The notes: generated from the letters alone by a model not told the origin. A stretch of DNA of 64,000 nucleotides from CAZYBG01 sp964645155 (GCA_964645155.1 CAZYBG010000006.1:3244-67243), one strand, 5' to 3'; positions 34,309-42,825 are shown, counted from the first letter of the stretch. Numbers and translations are program-made.

Positions 34309-35237
34309 CGCCAGTTTCTCCGCCGCGGCACCTTCAGGGCGAGCATGGGCATCAGGAGGGGCGATCGGAAGCGGTCAAGGTCGAGCGCCTCGTGCACGCC
34401 CACCGTCTCCTCGCCGTCGATCCGGGTGGCGACGGCGGAGCGGCAATAGAACGGCGCGTCGAGCATGGCCTTGACCTGCCGCGGGCGGTGGCCCGCATCG
34501 GCGCGGGTCTCGCGGCGCACGCCCCACCGCGACCGCGGCAGGCGCGCCTTGGGCGGCGGCGCGACGACCTCGGCACCCCCGGCCCCGTCGAACGCCACCG
34601 CGACCGCAAGCTCGGAGCCATCGCGGCGGGTGGCGTCATAGAAGCAGGTCGCGCCCCGTCGGCTCGGGTAGCGGCCCCAGGTCCAGTAGGAGAAATCGGC
34701 CTCGAGGGCGGCGGTGCCGAAATTGGCGTCGAAGTAGCCGTGCCCCTCCCACGTCCAGCCGGGGCGGTCGAGCTCTACGCGGATGCTGGCCGAGGGCGCG
34801 AACGGGCGCCAGACATGCGCGCCGTCCGCGGTGAGCGGCATCTCCACGGTCGTCAGCGCATCGGGCACGAGCGTGACCGTGCCGCGGAGCCGACCGGGAT
34901 GCGGCCAGGTCGCCTCGTCGATCTCGATGACGAGGCGGTCGCCGTGCCAGTGCATGGCCGAAGGTCCGATGCCGAGGCTGTCGGGAGAAAGGCTGAGCGC
35001 GGCGTCGCCGCGGTCGGTCATCGTCCAGCGCCCGCCGGGCCCGTAGGTCGCGACGTTCAGGCAGCAGTGGTCCGCCGGGTTGCGGCGCCCCGACCAGCGA
35101 TACCACGGCGAGAAGACCGACCCTATGAAGCCGATGACCGAGACCGCGCGGGCGCCGTCGCCGGAGATGCCGTCGACATACCACCAGGCGTAGCCGTTCG
35201 GCGGAACCGCGAGGTCGAAGCAAGGTCGCTCGCGATC
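34305..35237 (-). CDS. crtC: Hydroxyneurosporene synthase (carotenoid 1,2-hydratase); start undetermined
   Basis: The conserved frame from about FDLAVPPNGYAWWYVDG to the stop is complete: FIGSVFSPWYRWSG, CCLNVATYGPGGRWTMTDRG, HVWRPFAPSASI, WEGHGYFDANFG, and SYWTWGRYPSR, the expected CrtC order. It adds water across the terminal double bond of neurosporene or related carotenes. There is no ATG, GTG, TTG or CTG in this frame between about 35270 and the conserved N-terminus; the first ATG upstream (35513) is deep in crtD. The listed right end is therefore approximate. The frame overlaps crtD by at least 110 bp and its stop overlaps the GFA gene start. Confidence 0.85.
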   Translation of the reverse strand, partial: DRERPCFDLAVPPNGYAWWYVDGISGDGARAVSVIGFIGSVFSPWYRWSGRRNPADHCCLNVATYGPGGRWTMTDRGDAALSLSPDSLGIGPSAMHWHGDRLVIEIDEATWPHPGRLRGTVTLVPDALTTVEMPLTADGAHVWRPFAPSASIRVELDRPGWTWEGHGYFDANFGTAALEADFSYWTWGRYPSRRGATCFYDATRRDGSELAVAVAFDGAGGAEVVAPPPKARLPRSRWGVRRETRADAGHRPRQVKAMLDAPFYCRSAVATRIDGEETVGVHEALDLDRFRSPLLMPMLALKVPRRRNWR

Positions 35238-36694
35238 GCCTCGGCCGCGTGCCGGCCGGAGAGGGTGGCCATCGGGATCCCCGCCCCGGGATGGGCCCCG
35301 CCCCCCGCGAGGTAGAGCCCCGCCACCGGCGTCCGCGCCGTCGGCCGGGCGAACGCCGCCGTCACCCCGTGCGGGCTCCGCCCGTAGAGGGAACCGGCCG
35401 AGCCCGGGAACAGCGCCGCGAAGCCGGCCGGTGTCGTCAGCGCGCCGGTCGGCGGGTCCGGCGAGAAGGTCAGCCCCCGCTGCCTCAGCGTGTCGAAAAC
35501 CCGGCTCCGGCATCGTTCCTCCTCCTCGACCGGCCCGAGCGTCAAGGGCGGGCCGTTCATGATGATCTCGAACCGCTCCTTGCCCGCGGGCGCGCGCCCG
35601 GCGCCGCGATCCTGCGCGCAGACATACAAGGTAGGGTCATCGGGCGGCCGGCCAGCGGCCAGATCAGCGAATTCGGTGCCGGCGACCGGGCCGAAGAACA
35701 CGTTGTGGTGCGCAAGGTCGGCGCCGTCGGGCCGCGCCGCGAAGGACCAGACATAGGCCGAGTGGCTGCGCGGCTCGACGCGGCGGCGCGCGACCGCGGC
35801 GCGCGCACCCTGGCCGAGGAGACCTTCCGCAAGGGCGCGCGGATCGCCACAGTACACCACCCGGTCGGCCGTGAGGCGGCGCCCGTCGGAGGTATGGACG
35901 GCGATCGCCCGGCCGTCGCGCAACTCGATCTTCTCGGCGCCGGTGCCGAGGTCGGCGGCGACGGCCTGCGCCTCGGCCAGCGCCAGCATCGCCGCGGCGA
36001 GCCGCTGCATCCCGCCCTCGACCCGCCAGACGCCGCGCGCCTCGGAATGCCAGATCAGGCCGAGCACCGCGGGGCTGAGACCGGGCGCGCCGCCGACATA
36101 GGTGGCATAGCGGCCGAAGAGCTGGGCGAGCCGCGGGTCGGCAAAGCGGCGGGCCAGCGCCCCCGCGAGGCTGCGGTGCGGGGCCATCGCCGGGATCAGC
36201 CGGGGCCGGGCCAGAACCCGCAGGACAAGCGGCACGAGGCGCGGCCGCGCGGCCTGCATCATCGGCGCGTCGAAGGCCTCGAAAAGCGCCCGGGCGCCGG
36301 CAGAGAACGCGCGGAAGTCGGCCTCGCCGCGGGCGCCGGCCAAGGCGCGGACCGCGGCCGCGCTCGCCTCGGGATCGGCATGCAGGTCAAGCCGGCTGCC
36401 GTCGGGCCAGAAATGGCGCGCGAGCAGCGGCTCGGCGATCAGCGTGACGTGATCGGCAAGCCGGGCGCCGCAATCGGCGAACAGCGCCTCGAACACCGGC
36501 TTCAGGGTGACGACGGTCGGACCGGCATCGACCGGCCCGGCACTGCTGCCGATGCTGCGGATCTTGCCGCCCGGCCAGGAATGACGGTCGAGAAGCGTCA
36601 CCGAAAGGCCGCGATGGGCAAGCCGGGCCGCGGCGGCGAGGCCGCCGACGCCGGCACCGATCACGACCGCCTTCTCGCGGGCCGGTCTGGCCAT
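35123..36694 (-). CDS. crtD: Methoxyneurosporene dehydrogenase (C-3,4 desaturase)
   Basis: 523 aa, FAD-dependent desaturase. The dinucleotide fold is AVVIGAGVGGLAAAARLAHRG, followed by GGKIRSIGSSAGPVDAGPTVVTL. The C-terminal carotenoid-desaturase motif is GLYLAGGGAHPGAGIPMATLSGRHAAEAI. It introduces the C-3,4 double bond in spheroidene-type carotenoid synthesis. The start is the ATG at 36694 (MARPAREKA). The last ~30 residues after SDLAST are out of family character and arise because the frame continues into crtC before reaching its stop. Confidence 0.92.
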   Translation of the reverse strand: MARPAREKAVVIGAGVGGLAAAARLAHRGLSVTLLDRHSWPGGKIRSIGSSAGPVDAGPTVVTLKPVFEALFADCGARLADHVTLIAEPLLARHFWPDGSRLDLHADPEASAAAVRALAGARGEADFRAFSAGARALFEAFDAPMMQAARPRLVPLVLRVLARPRLIPAMAPHRSLAGALARRFADPRLAQLFGRYATYVGGAPGLSPAVLGLIWHSEARGVWRVEGGMQRLAAAMLALAEAQAVAADLGTGAEKIELRDGRAIAVHTSDGRRLTADRVVYCGDPRALAEGLLGQGARAAVARRRVEPRSHSAYVWSFAARPDGADLAHHNVFFGPVAGTEFADLAAGRPPDDPTLYVCAQDRGAGRAPAGKERFEIIMNGPPLTLGPVEEEERCRSRVFDTLRQRGLTFSPDPPTGALTTPAGFAALFPGSAGSLYGRSPHGVTAAFARPTARTPVAGLYLAGGGAHPGAGIPMATLSGRHAAEAIASDLASTSRFRRTATPGGMSTASPATAPARSRSSAS

Positions 36695-36719
36695 GGATGC
36701 ACGCCTCCGTTGACAGGCG

Positions 36720-36747
36720 ATGATAGGCTGTCCAGATTGATTTACAA
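36720..36747 (-). promoter_or_regulatory. Candidate crtD promoter
   Basis: On the minus strand TTGTAA (36742-36747) and TATCAT (36720-36725) are 16 bp apart. The -35 box and the spacer overlap the first TGT-N12-ACA site, so repressor binding would block crtD as well as crtE. Confidence 0.55.
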
Positions 36748-36771
36748 TCGGGTTGTCAGTTAGAGTGGACA
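36729..36771. promoter_or_regulatory. Paired PpsR/CrtJ sites between crtD and crtE
   Basis: Two perfect TGT-N12-ACA motifs: 36729-36746 and 36754-36771, separated by 7 bp. Paired sites of this form are the known target of the redox/light-responsive repressor PpsR (CrtJ), which binds cooperatively. They lie in the divergent crtD-crtE promoter region. Confidence 0.9.
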
Positions 36772-36788
36772 ATCACAGGGAGGACGCC

Positions 36789-37658
36789 ATGCCGCTCGAA
36801 TTCCGGATCGAAGCCGCGCTGGACCGGGCGATCCGCCACGGCCAGGACGGCGAGGCGCCGCCGCGACTGTCGTCGGCGCTCGGCTACGCGGTCACGCCCG
36901 GCGGCGCCCGGATCCGGCCGACCATCCTTCTGTCGGTCGCGATGGCCTGCGGCGACGACCGGCCCGAGATCGCCGATGCGGCGGCGGCGGCGCTCGAACT
37001 CGTCCACTGCGCAAGCCTCGTCCACGATGACCTGCCGATGTTCGACGATGCCGACAGCCGCCGCGGCAAGCCCTCGGTGCACCGTGCCTATTCCGAGCCG
37101 CTCGCGCTGCTTGCGGGCGACAGCCTGATCTTCCTCGCCTTCGGTGAACTGGCGCGGGCAGCCGGACGCGACTGCACCCGGGCGGCGGAGCTGATCGGCA
37201 TCCTCGCCGCGCGCTCGGGCATGCCGCACGGCATCTGCGCCGGCCAGGGCTGGGAGAGCGAGGCGGCCATCGACCTTTCCGCCTACCACCGCGCCAAGAC
37301 CGGCGCGCTCTTCATCGCGGCGACCCAGATGGGGGCCGTCGCCGCGGGGCAGGAGGCCGAGCCCTGGGAGGAGCTTGGCGCGCGCATCGGCGAGGCCTTC
37401 CAGGTGGCCGACGACCTGCGCGACGCGCTCTACGACGAGGCGGCGCTCGGCAAGCCCGCGGGGCAGGACGCGGTCCATGCCCGGCCGAATGCGGTCGCCG
37501 CGCTGGGCGTGCAGGGCGCGATCCGGCGACTCACCGACATCCTTTCCGGCGCGATCTCCTCGATCCCGTCCTGTCCGGGCGAGGCGATGCTGGCCGCGAT
37601 GGTGCGCAAGACCGCCGAACGGCTGACGCCCATGGCGGCCGCGCGCGCCAAGGCCTGA
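36789..37658 (+). CDS. crtE: Geranylgeranyl diphosphate synthase
   Basis: 289 aa, trans-prenyltransferase. The first Asp-rich motif is VHDDLPMFDDADSRRGKPSVH (Asp80-Asp87); the second is QVADDLRDALYD; GARIRPTILL and AYHRAKTGALF are the other conserved parts. It condenses IPP with allylic diphosphates to GGPP for carotenoid and the bacteriochlorophyll tail. The ATG at 36789 follows GGGAGG; the upstream 12 codons overlap the PpsR sites and are not coding. Confidence 0.94.
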   Translation: MPLEFRIEAALDRAIRHGQDGEAPPRLSSALGYAVTPGGARIRPTILLSVAMACGDDRPEIADAAAAALELVHCASLVHDDLPMFDDADSRRGKPSVHRAYSEPLALLAGDSLIFLAFGELARAAGRDCTRAAELIGILAARSGMPHGICAGQGWESEAAIDLSAYHRAKTGALFIAATQMGAVAAGQEAEPWEELGARIGEAFQVADDLRDALYDEAALGKPAGQDAVHARPNAVAALGVQGAIRRLTDILSGAISSIPSCPGEAMLAAMVRKTAERLTPMAAARAKA

Positions 37659-37710
37659 CGGCGATGCCGGCGGCAGCCCGGCGCGGCACCCCGCGCGCAC
37701 CTCGCCCCGG

Positions 37711-38880
37711 ATGCGGCGGACCGGCGCGGTGACCGAGATCGCGCCTCCGGGCCGGGCCGGCCGGTGGCGCTGGTCGTGGCGCGGCTGGCGGAACCGGCGC
37801 GTCGCCGACCCGGCGTTCCAGTCCTGGGCCTCGCGATTCGCCCTGACGCGAGGCATTGCCCGGCGCGATGGCGCAAGGCTGTTCGACCTCGTGGCGGGCT
37901 TCGTCCATTCGCAGATCCTTCTGGCGCTGGTCGAGCTCGACGTGCTTCGTGCCGCGCTCGACCGGCCGCTGACGACGCGGGCGCTGGCGGCGCGGACCGG
38001 CGTGCCGGCCGACCGGATGGAGGCGCTGCTGCGCGGCGCAGCCGCGCTTGGTCTGATCGAGCGCATCGGGCGCGACTGGCAGACCGCGCGCCGGGGCGCG
38101 GCCGTTCTGGGGGTGCCGGGGCTCGAGGAGATGATCCGGCACCACCGCGTGCTCTATGGCGACCTCGCCGACCCGTTGGCCCTGCTGCGCGACGACGGGC
38201 CGACCGCGCTCGCCCGATTCTGGCCCTACGTCTTCGGCGCCGACCGCGCGTCCGATCCCGCTGTGAGCCGGCGCTACTCCGACCTGATGGCCGAGACCCA
38301 GGGCCTCGTCGCCGAGGAGACGTTGCGCAGCGTCGATCTCTCGGGCGTCCGGCACCTGATGGATGTCGGCGGCGGCACCGGCGCCTTCATCGCGGCGGCG
38401 GGGCGCGCCCATCCGCGCCTGTCGATGACGCTGTTCGATCTGCCGGCCGTGGTGGCGGAGGCGCCGGAGCGACTCGCCCGCGCCGGCACCGGCGTCGCGG
38501 GGCGGGTCAGGATCGTCGCCGGATCGTTCCGGGATGACCCGCTGCCCAACGGCGCCGATGCCGTGAGCCTCGTCCGCGTGCTCTACGATCACGGTGACGA
38601 GACCGTGCGCGACCTTCTGGCGCGGGTCTTCGCTGCGCTTCCCCCCGGCGGCCGGCTGATCGTGTCCGAGCCGATGTCGGGCGGTGACCGGCCCGAGCGC
38701 GCCGGCGACGCCTACTTCGCCTTCTACTGCATGGCGATGCGCACAGGTCGCGTACGCTCGCCCGCCGAGATCGCGGCGCTGCTGGCCGAAGCTGGCTTCA
38801 CGCGGATCGCGCGGCCCACGACGCATCGGCGGTTCGTCACGTCCGTGGTCACGGCGCACAAGGCGGCGGGTGTTCCGTGA
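37711..38880 (+). CDS. crtF: Demethylspheroidene O-methyltransferase
   Basis: 389 aa. An N-terminal winged-helix dimerisation domain (LFDLVAGFVHSQILLALVELDVLRAAL; LAARTGVPADRMEALLRGAAALGLIERI) precedes the SAM domain with DVGGGTGAFIAAAGRAHPRL, LFDLPAVV and the catalytic-region LVRVLYDHGDE. It methylates the 1-hydroxyl of demethylspheroidene or related carotenoids. The ATG at 37711 and a GTG at 37729 are both possible starts. It lies 52 bp after crtE in the same operon. Confidence 0.92.
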   Translation: MRRTGAVTEIAPPGRAGRWRWSWRGWRNRRVADPAFQSWASRFALTRGIARRDGARLFDLVAGFVHSQILLALVELDVLRAALDRPLTTRALAARTGVPADRMEALLRGAAALGLIERIGRDWQTARRGAAVLGVPGLEEMIRHHRVLYGDLADPLALLRDDGPTALARFWPYVFGADRASDPAVSRRYSDLMAETQGLVAEETLRSVDLSGVRHLMDVGGGTGAFIAAAGRAHPRLSMTLFDLPAVVAEAPERLARAGTGVAGRVRIVAGSFRDDPLPNGADAVSLVRVLYDHGDETVRDLLARVFAALPPGGRLIVSEPMSGGDRPERAGDAYFAFYCMAMRTGRVRSPAEIAALLAEAGFTRIARPTTHRRFVTSVVTAHKAAGVP

Positions 38881-38888
38881 CCCCGATC

Positions 38889-38932
38889 TGTCAAAATGAA
38901 TTGACAACATAAAGTGTCAAGCTAAGCTGACA
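38889..38932. promoter_or_regulatory. Paired PpsR/CrtJ sites and promoter of bchC
   Basis: Two perfect TGT-N12-ACA motifs at 38889-38906 and 38915-38932, separated by 8 bp, the spacing known from the Rhodobacter bchC promoter. TTGACA (38901-38906) lies in the first site and, 16 bp on, TAAGCT (38923-38928) lies in the second, so the repressor would cover both promoter boxes. Confidence 0.9.
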
Positions 38933-39009
38933 TTGCGAGCGAAGCGGCATCGCGGAACCGAAGCGGAACCGAACAAAAGCTGTGCCGCCGCCCGCAAGGG
39001 GAGACGCCT

Positions 39010-39951
39010 ATGGATGCCACAGCCGTGATACTCGAAGGGCCGAAGCACCTGGCGCTTGCCACCGTGCACCTCGATCCGCCGGGGGCGGACGACCTTGTCG
39101 TCGGCATCGCGCATTCCGGCATCTCCACAGGAACCGAGAAGCTGTTCTGGACCGGCGAGATGCCGCCGTTTCCGGGCATGGGCTATCCGCTGGTGCCGGG
39201 CTACGAGGCCGAGGGCGAAGTGCTCGAGGCCGGCCCGGGAACCGGCTTCCGGGCCGGCGAGCGGGTGTTCGTTCCGGGCGCCAGCTGCTTCGGCGAGGTC
39301 CGGGGCCTCTTCGGTGGCGCCGCGCGCCGGGTGGTGACGCGCGCCGACCGGGTCACCCGGATCGACCCCGACATGGGCGCCGAGGGCGCGCTTCTCGCGC
39401 TGGCCGCGACCGCCCGCCATGCGATGGCCGGCTTCGGCTGCCGGCTTCCCGAACTGATCGTCGGGCACGGTGTCCTCGGCCGGCTGCTCGCGCGGCTCTC
39501 CCTTGCGGCCGGCGCGCCGCCGCCGACCGTCTGGGAAATCGACCCGCAGCGACAGGGCGGGGCGGCGGGCTATCCGGTCGTCCGCCCGGAGGACGATCCG
39601 CGCCGCGACTATCGCGCCATCTACGACGCCTCGGGCAACGGCGCGCTGCTCAACGAACTCATCACCCGCCTCGCCCGGGGCGGCGAGATCGTGCTGGCCG
39701 GGTTCTACAGCGCGCCGCTCAGCTTTGCCTTTCCGCCCGCCTTCATGAAGGAGGCGCGGTTCCGGGTCGCGGCCGAGTGGACGAAGGACGACCTGATCGC
39801 GACGCGCGCCCTGATCGACGCCGGCGCCCTCTCGCTTGGCGGGCTGATCACCCACCGGGCGGCCGCCGCCGACGCGCCGGCGGCCTACCGGACCGCATTC
39901 GACGACCCCGCCTGCCTCAAGATGGTCCTGAACTGGGGAGCCCAGCAATGA
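39010..39951 (+). CDS. bchC: 3-hydroxyethyl bacteriochlorophyllide a dehydrogenase
   Basis: 313 aa, medium-chain dehydrogenase-like. SGISTGTEKLFWTGEMPPFPGMGYPLVPGYEAEGEV is the BchC N-terminal hallmark, followed by GASCFGEVRGLFGG and LIVGHGVLGRLLARL. It oxidises the C-3 hydroxyethyl group to acetyl late in bacteriochlorophyll a synthesis. The ATG follows GGGGAGA. Its stop overlaps the bchX start (ATGA). Transcription is probably from its own PpsR-controlled promoter and from crtE read-through. Confidence 0.94.
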   Translation: MDATAVILEGPKHLALATVHLDPPGADDLVVGIAHSGISTGTEKLFWTGEMPPFPGMGYPLVPGYEAEGEVLEAGPGTGFRAGERVFVPGASCFGEVRGLFGGAARRVVTRADRVTRIDPDMGAEGALLALAATARHAMAGFGCRLPELIVGHGVLGRLLARLSLAAGAPPPTVWEIDPQRQGGAAGYPVVRPEDDPRRDYRAIYDASGNGALLNELITRLARGGEIVLAGFYSAPLSFAFPPAFMKEARFRVAAEWTKDDLIATRALIDAGALSLGGLITHRAAAADAPAAYRTAFDDPACLKMVLNWGAQQ

Positions 39952-40952
39952 CGCTCGACATGCCGAATCTGAGGGACTTCGACCAGCGGTTGCGCGACGA
40001 GGCGGCCGAGGAGCCGACGCTCGAGATCCCCGCCGCGGAGCCGACCAAGAAGACGCAGATCATCGCGATCTACGGCAAGGGCGGGATCGGCAAGTCGTTC
40101 ACGCTGGCCAACCTCAGCCACATGATGGCCGAAATGGGTAAACGGGTTCTTCTCATCGGGTGCGATCCGAAATCCGACACCACGTCGCTGCTGTTCGGTG
40201 GCAAGGCCTGCCCGACGATCATCGAGACCTCGACCCGCAAGAAGCTGGCGGGCGAGGAGGTGAAGATCGGCGATGTCTGCTTCAAGCGCGGCGGCGTCTT
40301 CGCGATGGAACTGGGCGGGCCGGAAGTCGGCCGCGGCTGCGGCGGGCGCGGGATCATCCACGGCTTTGAATTGCTTGAGAAGCTGGGCTTCCACGACTGG
40401 GATTTCGACTATGTGCTGCTCGACTTCCTCGGCGATGTGGTCTGCGGCGGCTTCGGCCTGCCGATCGCCCGCGACATGGCGCAGAAGGTGATCCTGGTTG
40501 GCTCGAACGACCTGCAGTCGCTCTATGTCGCCAACAACGTCTGTTCGGCGGTGGAGTACTTCCGCAAGCTCGGCGGCAATGTCGGCGTGGCGGGGCTTGT
40601 CATCAACAAGGATGACGGCTCGGGCGAGGCGGCGGCCTTCGCCGAGGCGGTGAAGATCCCGGTCCTGGCCTCGATCCCGCAGGACGACGACCTGCGCAAG
40701 AAGTCGGCGAACTACCAGATCGTCGGTTCTGCCGAAAGCCGCTGGGGCGCGCTGTTCGCCGAGCTGGCCGAGGCCGTGGCCGGCGCCCCGCCGATCCGTC
40801 CGGCGCCGCTCGACCAGGACGGGCTGCTGAACCTGTTCTCGGCCGAGACGACGGGCAAGGACTTCGTCCTGGAGCCGGCGACCGACCTGGACATGCGCGG
40901 CAAGAACGCCGAGCCGAAGAAGTCTCTGGAAGTGGTGTACGACGATGTTTGA
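39948..40952 (+). CDS. bchX: Chlorophyllide a reductase iron protein subunit X
   Basis: 334 aa, NifH/BchL-like ATPase. The P-loop IYGKGGIGKSFT spans residues 41-52 and the two cysteines that bridge the 4Fe-4S cluster lie in VGRGCGGRG and DVVCGGFG. It delivers electrons to BchY-BchZ for reduction of the B ring of chlorophyllide a. The start is the ATG at 39948 overlapping bchC; the frame further upstream is shadow. Its stop overlaps the start of the 72-aa ORF that follows. Confidence 0.95.
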   Translation: MTLDMPNLRDFDQRLRDEAAEEPTLEIPAAEPTKKTQIIAIYGKGGIGKSFTLANLSHMMAEMGKRVLLIGCDPKSDTTSLLFGGKACPTIIETSTRKKLAGEEVKIGDVCFKRGGVFAMELGGPEVGRGCGGRGIIHGFELLEKLGFHDWDFDYVLLDFLGDVVCGGFGLPIARDMAQKVILVGSNDLQSLYVANNVCSAVEYFRKLGGNVGVAGLVINKDDGSGEAAAFAEAVKIPVLASIPQDDDLRKKSANYQIVGSAESRWGALFAELAEAVAGAPPIRPAPLDQDGLLNLFSAETTGKDFVLEPATDLDMRGKNAEPKKSLEVVYDDV

Positions 40953-41163
40953 CCTCGACCGCCTTGCCGCCTTCGACCGGGGGCTGGCCAGCCTTCCCCA
41001 CACCGCTCCGCACGTGCCCCGCGGCCTCGACGGGCAGCGTCGGCGGGTCGGGGCCCCGGATCACGTCCGGAGCGGGGGCGAGGCCGTCGCCCGCTGCACG
41101 ATGGTCGCGAGCCTCGGCGTCGAGCCGCTCTGCCCCTTCGCGCGGATGGAGGCGGTGGCGTGA
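40945..41163 (+). CDS. 72-aa ORF between bchX and bchY, function unknown
   Basis: The frame MFDLDRLAAFDRG... starts 8 bp inside the end of bchX (its ATG precedes the bchX TGA by five bases) and stops in a TGA that overlaps the GTG start of bchY. Both junctions have the form of translational coupling, and without this ORF there would be a 207-bp hole in an otherwise gapless operon. The product is soluble, with an early helix-like segment, a basic centre (GLDGQRRRVG) and two cysteines near the C-terminus (ARCTMV, LCPFARM). I recognise no family. It could be a genuine small subunit or regulator, or a decayed fragment. Confidence 0.5.
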   Translation: MFDLDRLAAFDRGLASLPHTAPHVPRGLDGQRRRVGAPDHVRSGGEAVARCTMVASLGVEPLCPFARMEAVA

Positions 41164-42734
41164 CCGAAGAGGTCAGATACGACCTCGCCCACGCGGCGGA
41201 GGTGCTCTCCGGGCCGGAGCGGGGCGAAGCCCCGGATCAGGCACAGGGCGCCGGTGGTGACGGCATGGGCTGCCACGCCGGCGCGTCGCAGATGGAAGCG
41301 GCCGCCCGCGCCGCGGGCAAGTCCGACATCCTCGACCAGTACGCCCGCGACTACCCCCAGGGCCCCCATGACAAGCCGCAGAGCATGTGCCCCGCGTTCG
41401 GCTCGCTCCGCGTCGGGCTTCGGATGCGGCGCGTGGCGACGGTGTTGAGCGGTTCGGCCTGCTGCGTCTACGGTCTGACCTTCGTGTCGCACTTCTACGG
41501 CGCGCGCCGGTCGGTGGGGTATGTACCGTTCAATTCTGAAACTCTGGTTACCGGCAAGCTCTTCGAGGACATCCGCGACGCGGTGCACGAGCTGGCCGAC
41601 CCCGACCGCTACGACGCGGTGGTGGTGACGAACCTCTGCGTGCCGACCGCGTCGGGGGTGCCGCTCCGGCTGCTGCCGGACGAGATCAACGGCGTGCGGA
41701 TCGTCGGCATCGACGTGCCGGGCTTCGGCGTGCCGACCCATGCCGAGGCCAAGGACGTGCTGGCCGGCGCGATGCTGGCCTATGCCCGGGCCGAGATCGA
41801 GGCGGGGCCGGTGGCCGCGCCGCTGGGCGGCAAGTCGGACCGGCCGACGGTGTCGTTCCTTGGCGAGATGTTCCCGGCCGATCCGGTGATGCTCGGCGCG
41901 ATGCTCGCACCGATGGGTCTGGCCGCCGGGCCGGTGGTGCCGTGCCGCGAATGGCGCGAGCTTTACGCGGCGCTCGACGCCCGCGTCTGCGCCGCGATCC
42001 ACCCCTTCTACACGGCCTCGATGCGCGAATTCGAGACGGCCGGGCGCCCCGTCGTCGGCTCGGCCCCTGTCGGGCGCGACGGGACGGCGGCCTGGCTGAA
42101 AGCGGTGGGCGAGGCGGCGGGGGTTCCGGCCGAGCGCATCGCGGCGGCGCAGAACGCCTTCCTGCCGGCCATCGACGGCGCGCTGAAGGCGGCGCCGGTG
42201 AAGGGCACGATCACGCTGAGCGGCTACGAGGGCTCGGAGCTTCTGGTTGCGCGGCTGCTGATCGAGAGCGGCGCCGAGGTGCCCTACGTGGGCACGGCCT
42301 GCCCGAAGACCCGCGCCAGCGAAGCGGATCGGGAGTGGCTGGAGGCGCATGGCGTCAAGGTGAAGTACCGCGCCAGCCTGGAAGACGATTGCGCGGCGAT
42401 GGAGGCGGTGCGGCCCGACCTCGCCATCGGCACGACCCCGGTGGTGCAGAAGGCGAAGGAGCTGGGCATCCCCGCGCTCTACTTCACGAATCTCATTTCG
42501 GCGCGGCCGCTCATGGGCCCGGCCGGGGCCGGTTCGCTGGCCGAGGTGGTCAATGCCGCCATCGCCAACAAGGGCCGGATGGACCGGATGCGCGCCTTCT
42601 TCGAGGGCGTGGGCGAGGGGGATACGGCGGGCGTCTGGGAAGGGGCGCCGAATCTCAGGCCGGATTTCCGGGCGCAGCACCAGAAGAAGCTCGACAAGCA
42701 GGCCAAGGCGGCGAAGGCGGAGGAGATGATCTGA
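41160..42734 (+). CDS. bchY: Chlorophyllide a reductase subunit Y
   Basis: 524 aa, NifD-like subunit. Cluster-ligand regions are GDGMGCHAGASQ, KPQSMCPAFGSLRVGLRMRR and SGSACCVYGLTFVSHFYGARRSVGYVPFNSETLVTGK. With BchZ it binds chlorophyllide and a 4Fe-4S cluster and accepts electrons from BchX. The start is a GTG at 41160 (VTEEVRYDLAH), coupled to the stop of the small ORF; no better start exists before the first conserved cysteine. Confidence 0.93.
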   Translation: MTEEVRYDLAHAAEVLSGPERGEAPDQAQGAGGDGMGCHAGASQMEAAARAAGKSDILDQYARDYPQGPHDKPQSMCPAFGSLRVGLRMRRVATVLSGSACCVYGLTFVSHFYGARRSVGYVPFNSETLVTGKLFEDIRDAVHELADPDRYDAVVVTNLCVPTASGVPLRLLPDEINGVRIVGIDVPGFGVPTHAEAKDVLAGAMLAYARAEIEAGPVAAPLGGKSDRPTVSFLGEMFPADPVMLGAMLAPMGLAAGPVVPCREWRELYAALDARVCAAIHPFYTASMREFETAGRPVVGSAPVGRDGTAAWLKAVGEAAGVPAERIAAAQNAFLPAIDGALKAAPVKGTITLSGYEGSELLVARLLIESGAEVPYVGTACPKTRASEADREWLEAHGVKVKYRASLEDDCAAMEAVRPDLAIGTTPVVQKAKELGIPALYFTNLISARPLMGPAGAGSLAEVVNAAIANKGRMDRMRAFFEGVGEGDTAGVWEGAPNLRPDFRAQHQKKLDKQAKAAKAEEMI

Positions 42735-42760
42735 TGCCTTGGTTTCATTGGAAAATCAGC

Positions 42761-42800
42761 CGGCACAGCGCGTGCACATCGTGTACACAACCTGTACACC
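42761..42800 (+). repeat. 40-bp four-half-site element, copy 2 (upstream of bchZ)
   Basis: TGYACA-like half-sites begin at element positions 2, 13, 22 and 33. It aligns without gaps with the copy before the BrnA-like gene and with the reverse complement of the copy before hmgA; the GCACA at 3-7, the TGTACAC at 22-28 and the TGTACACC at 33-40 are identical in all three. It ends 25 bp before the bchZ ATG and fills most of the bchY-bchZ gap. Confidence 0.75.
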
Positions 42801-42825
42801 GCCGCGTCGGCCGGAGGGCCGGCCG

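Noticed and set aside
42782..42798. TGT...ACA within the bchZ-upstream element as a PpsR site
   Set aside because: The spacing is 11, not 12, and the pattern is explained better by the repeated TGTACA half-sites found also at non-photosynthetic genes.
42739..42825. N-terminal extension of bchZ that translates the 40-bp element
   Set aside because: BchZ homologues start at MLIQDHDRAGGYWG, and a ribosome site lies just before that ATG; the element reads in several frames with Cys/Tyr-rich nonsense.
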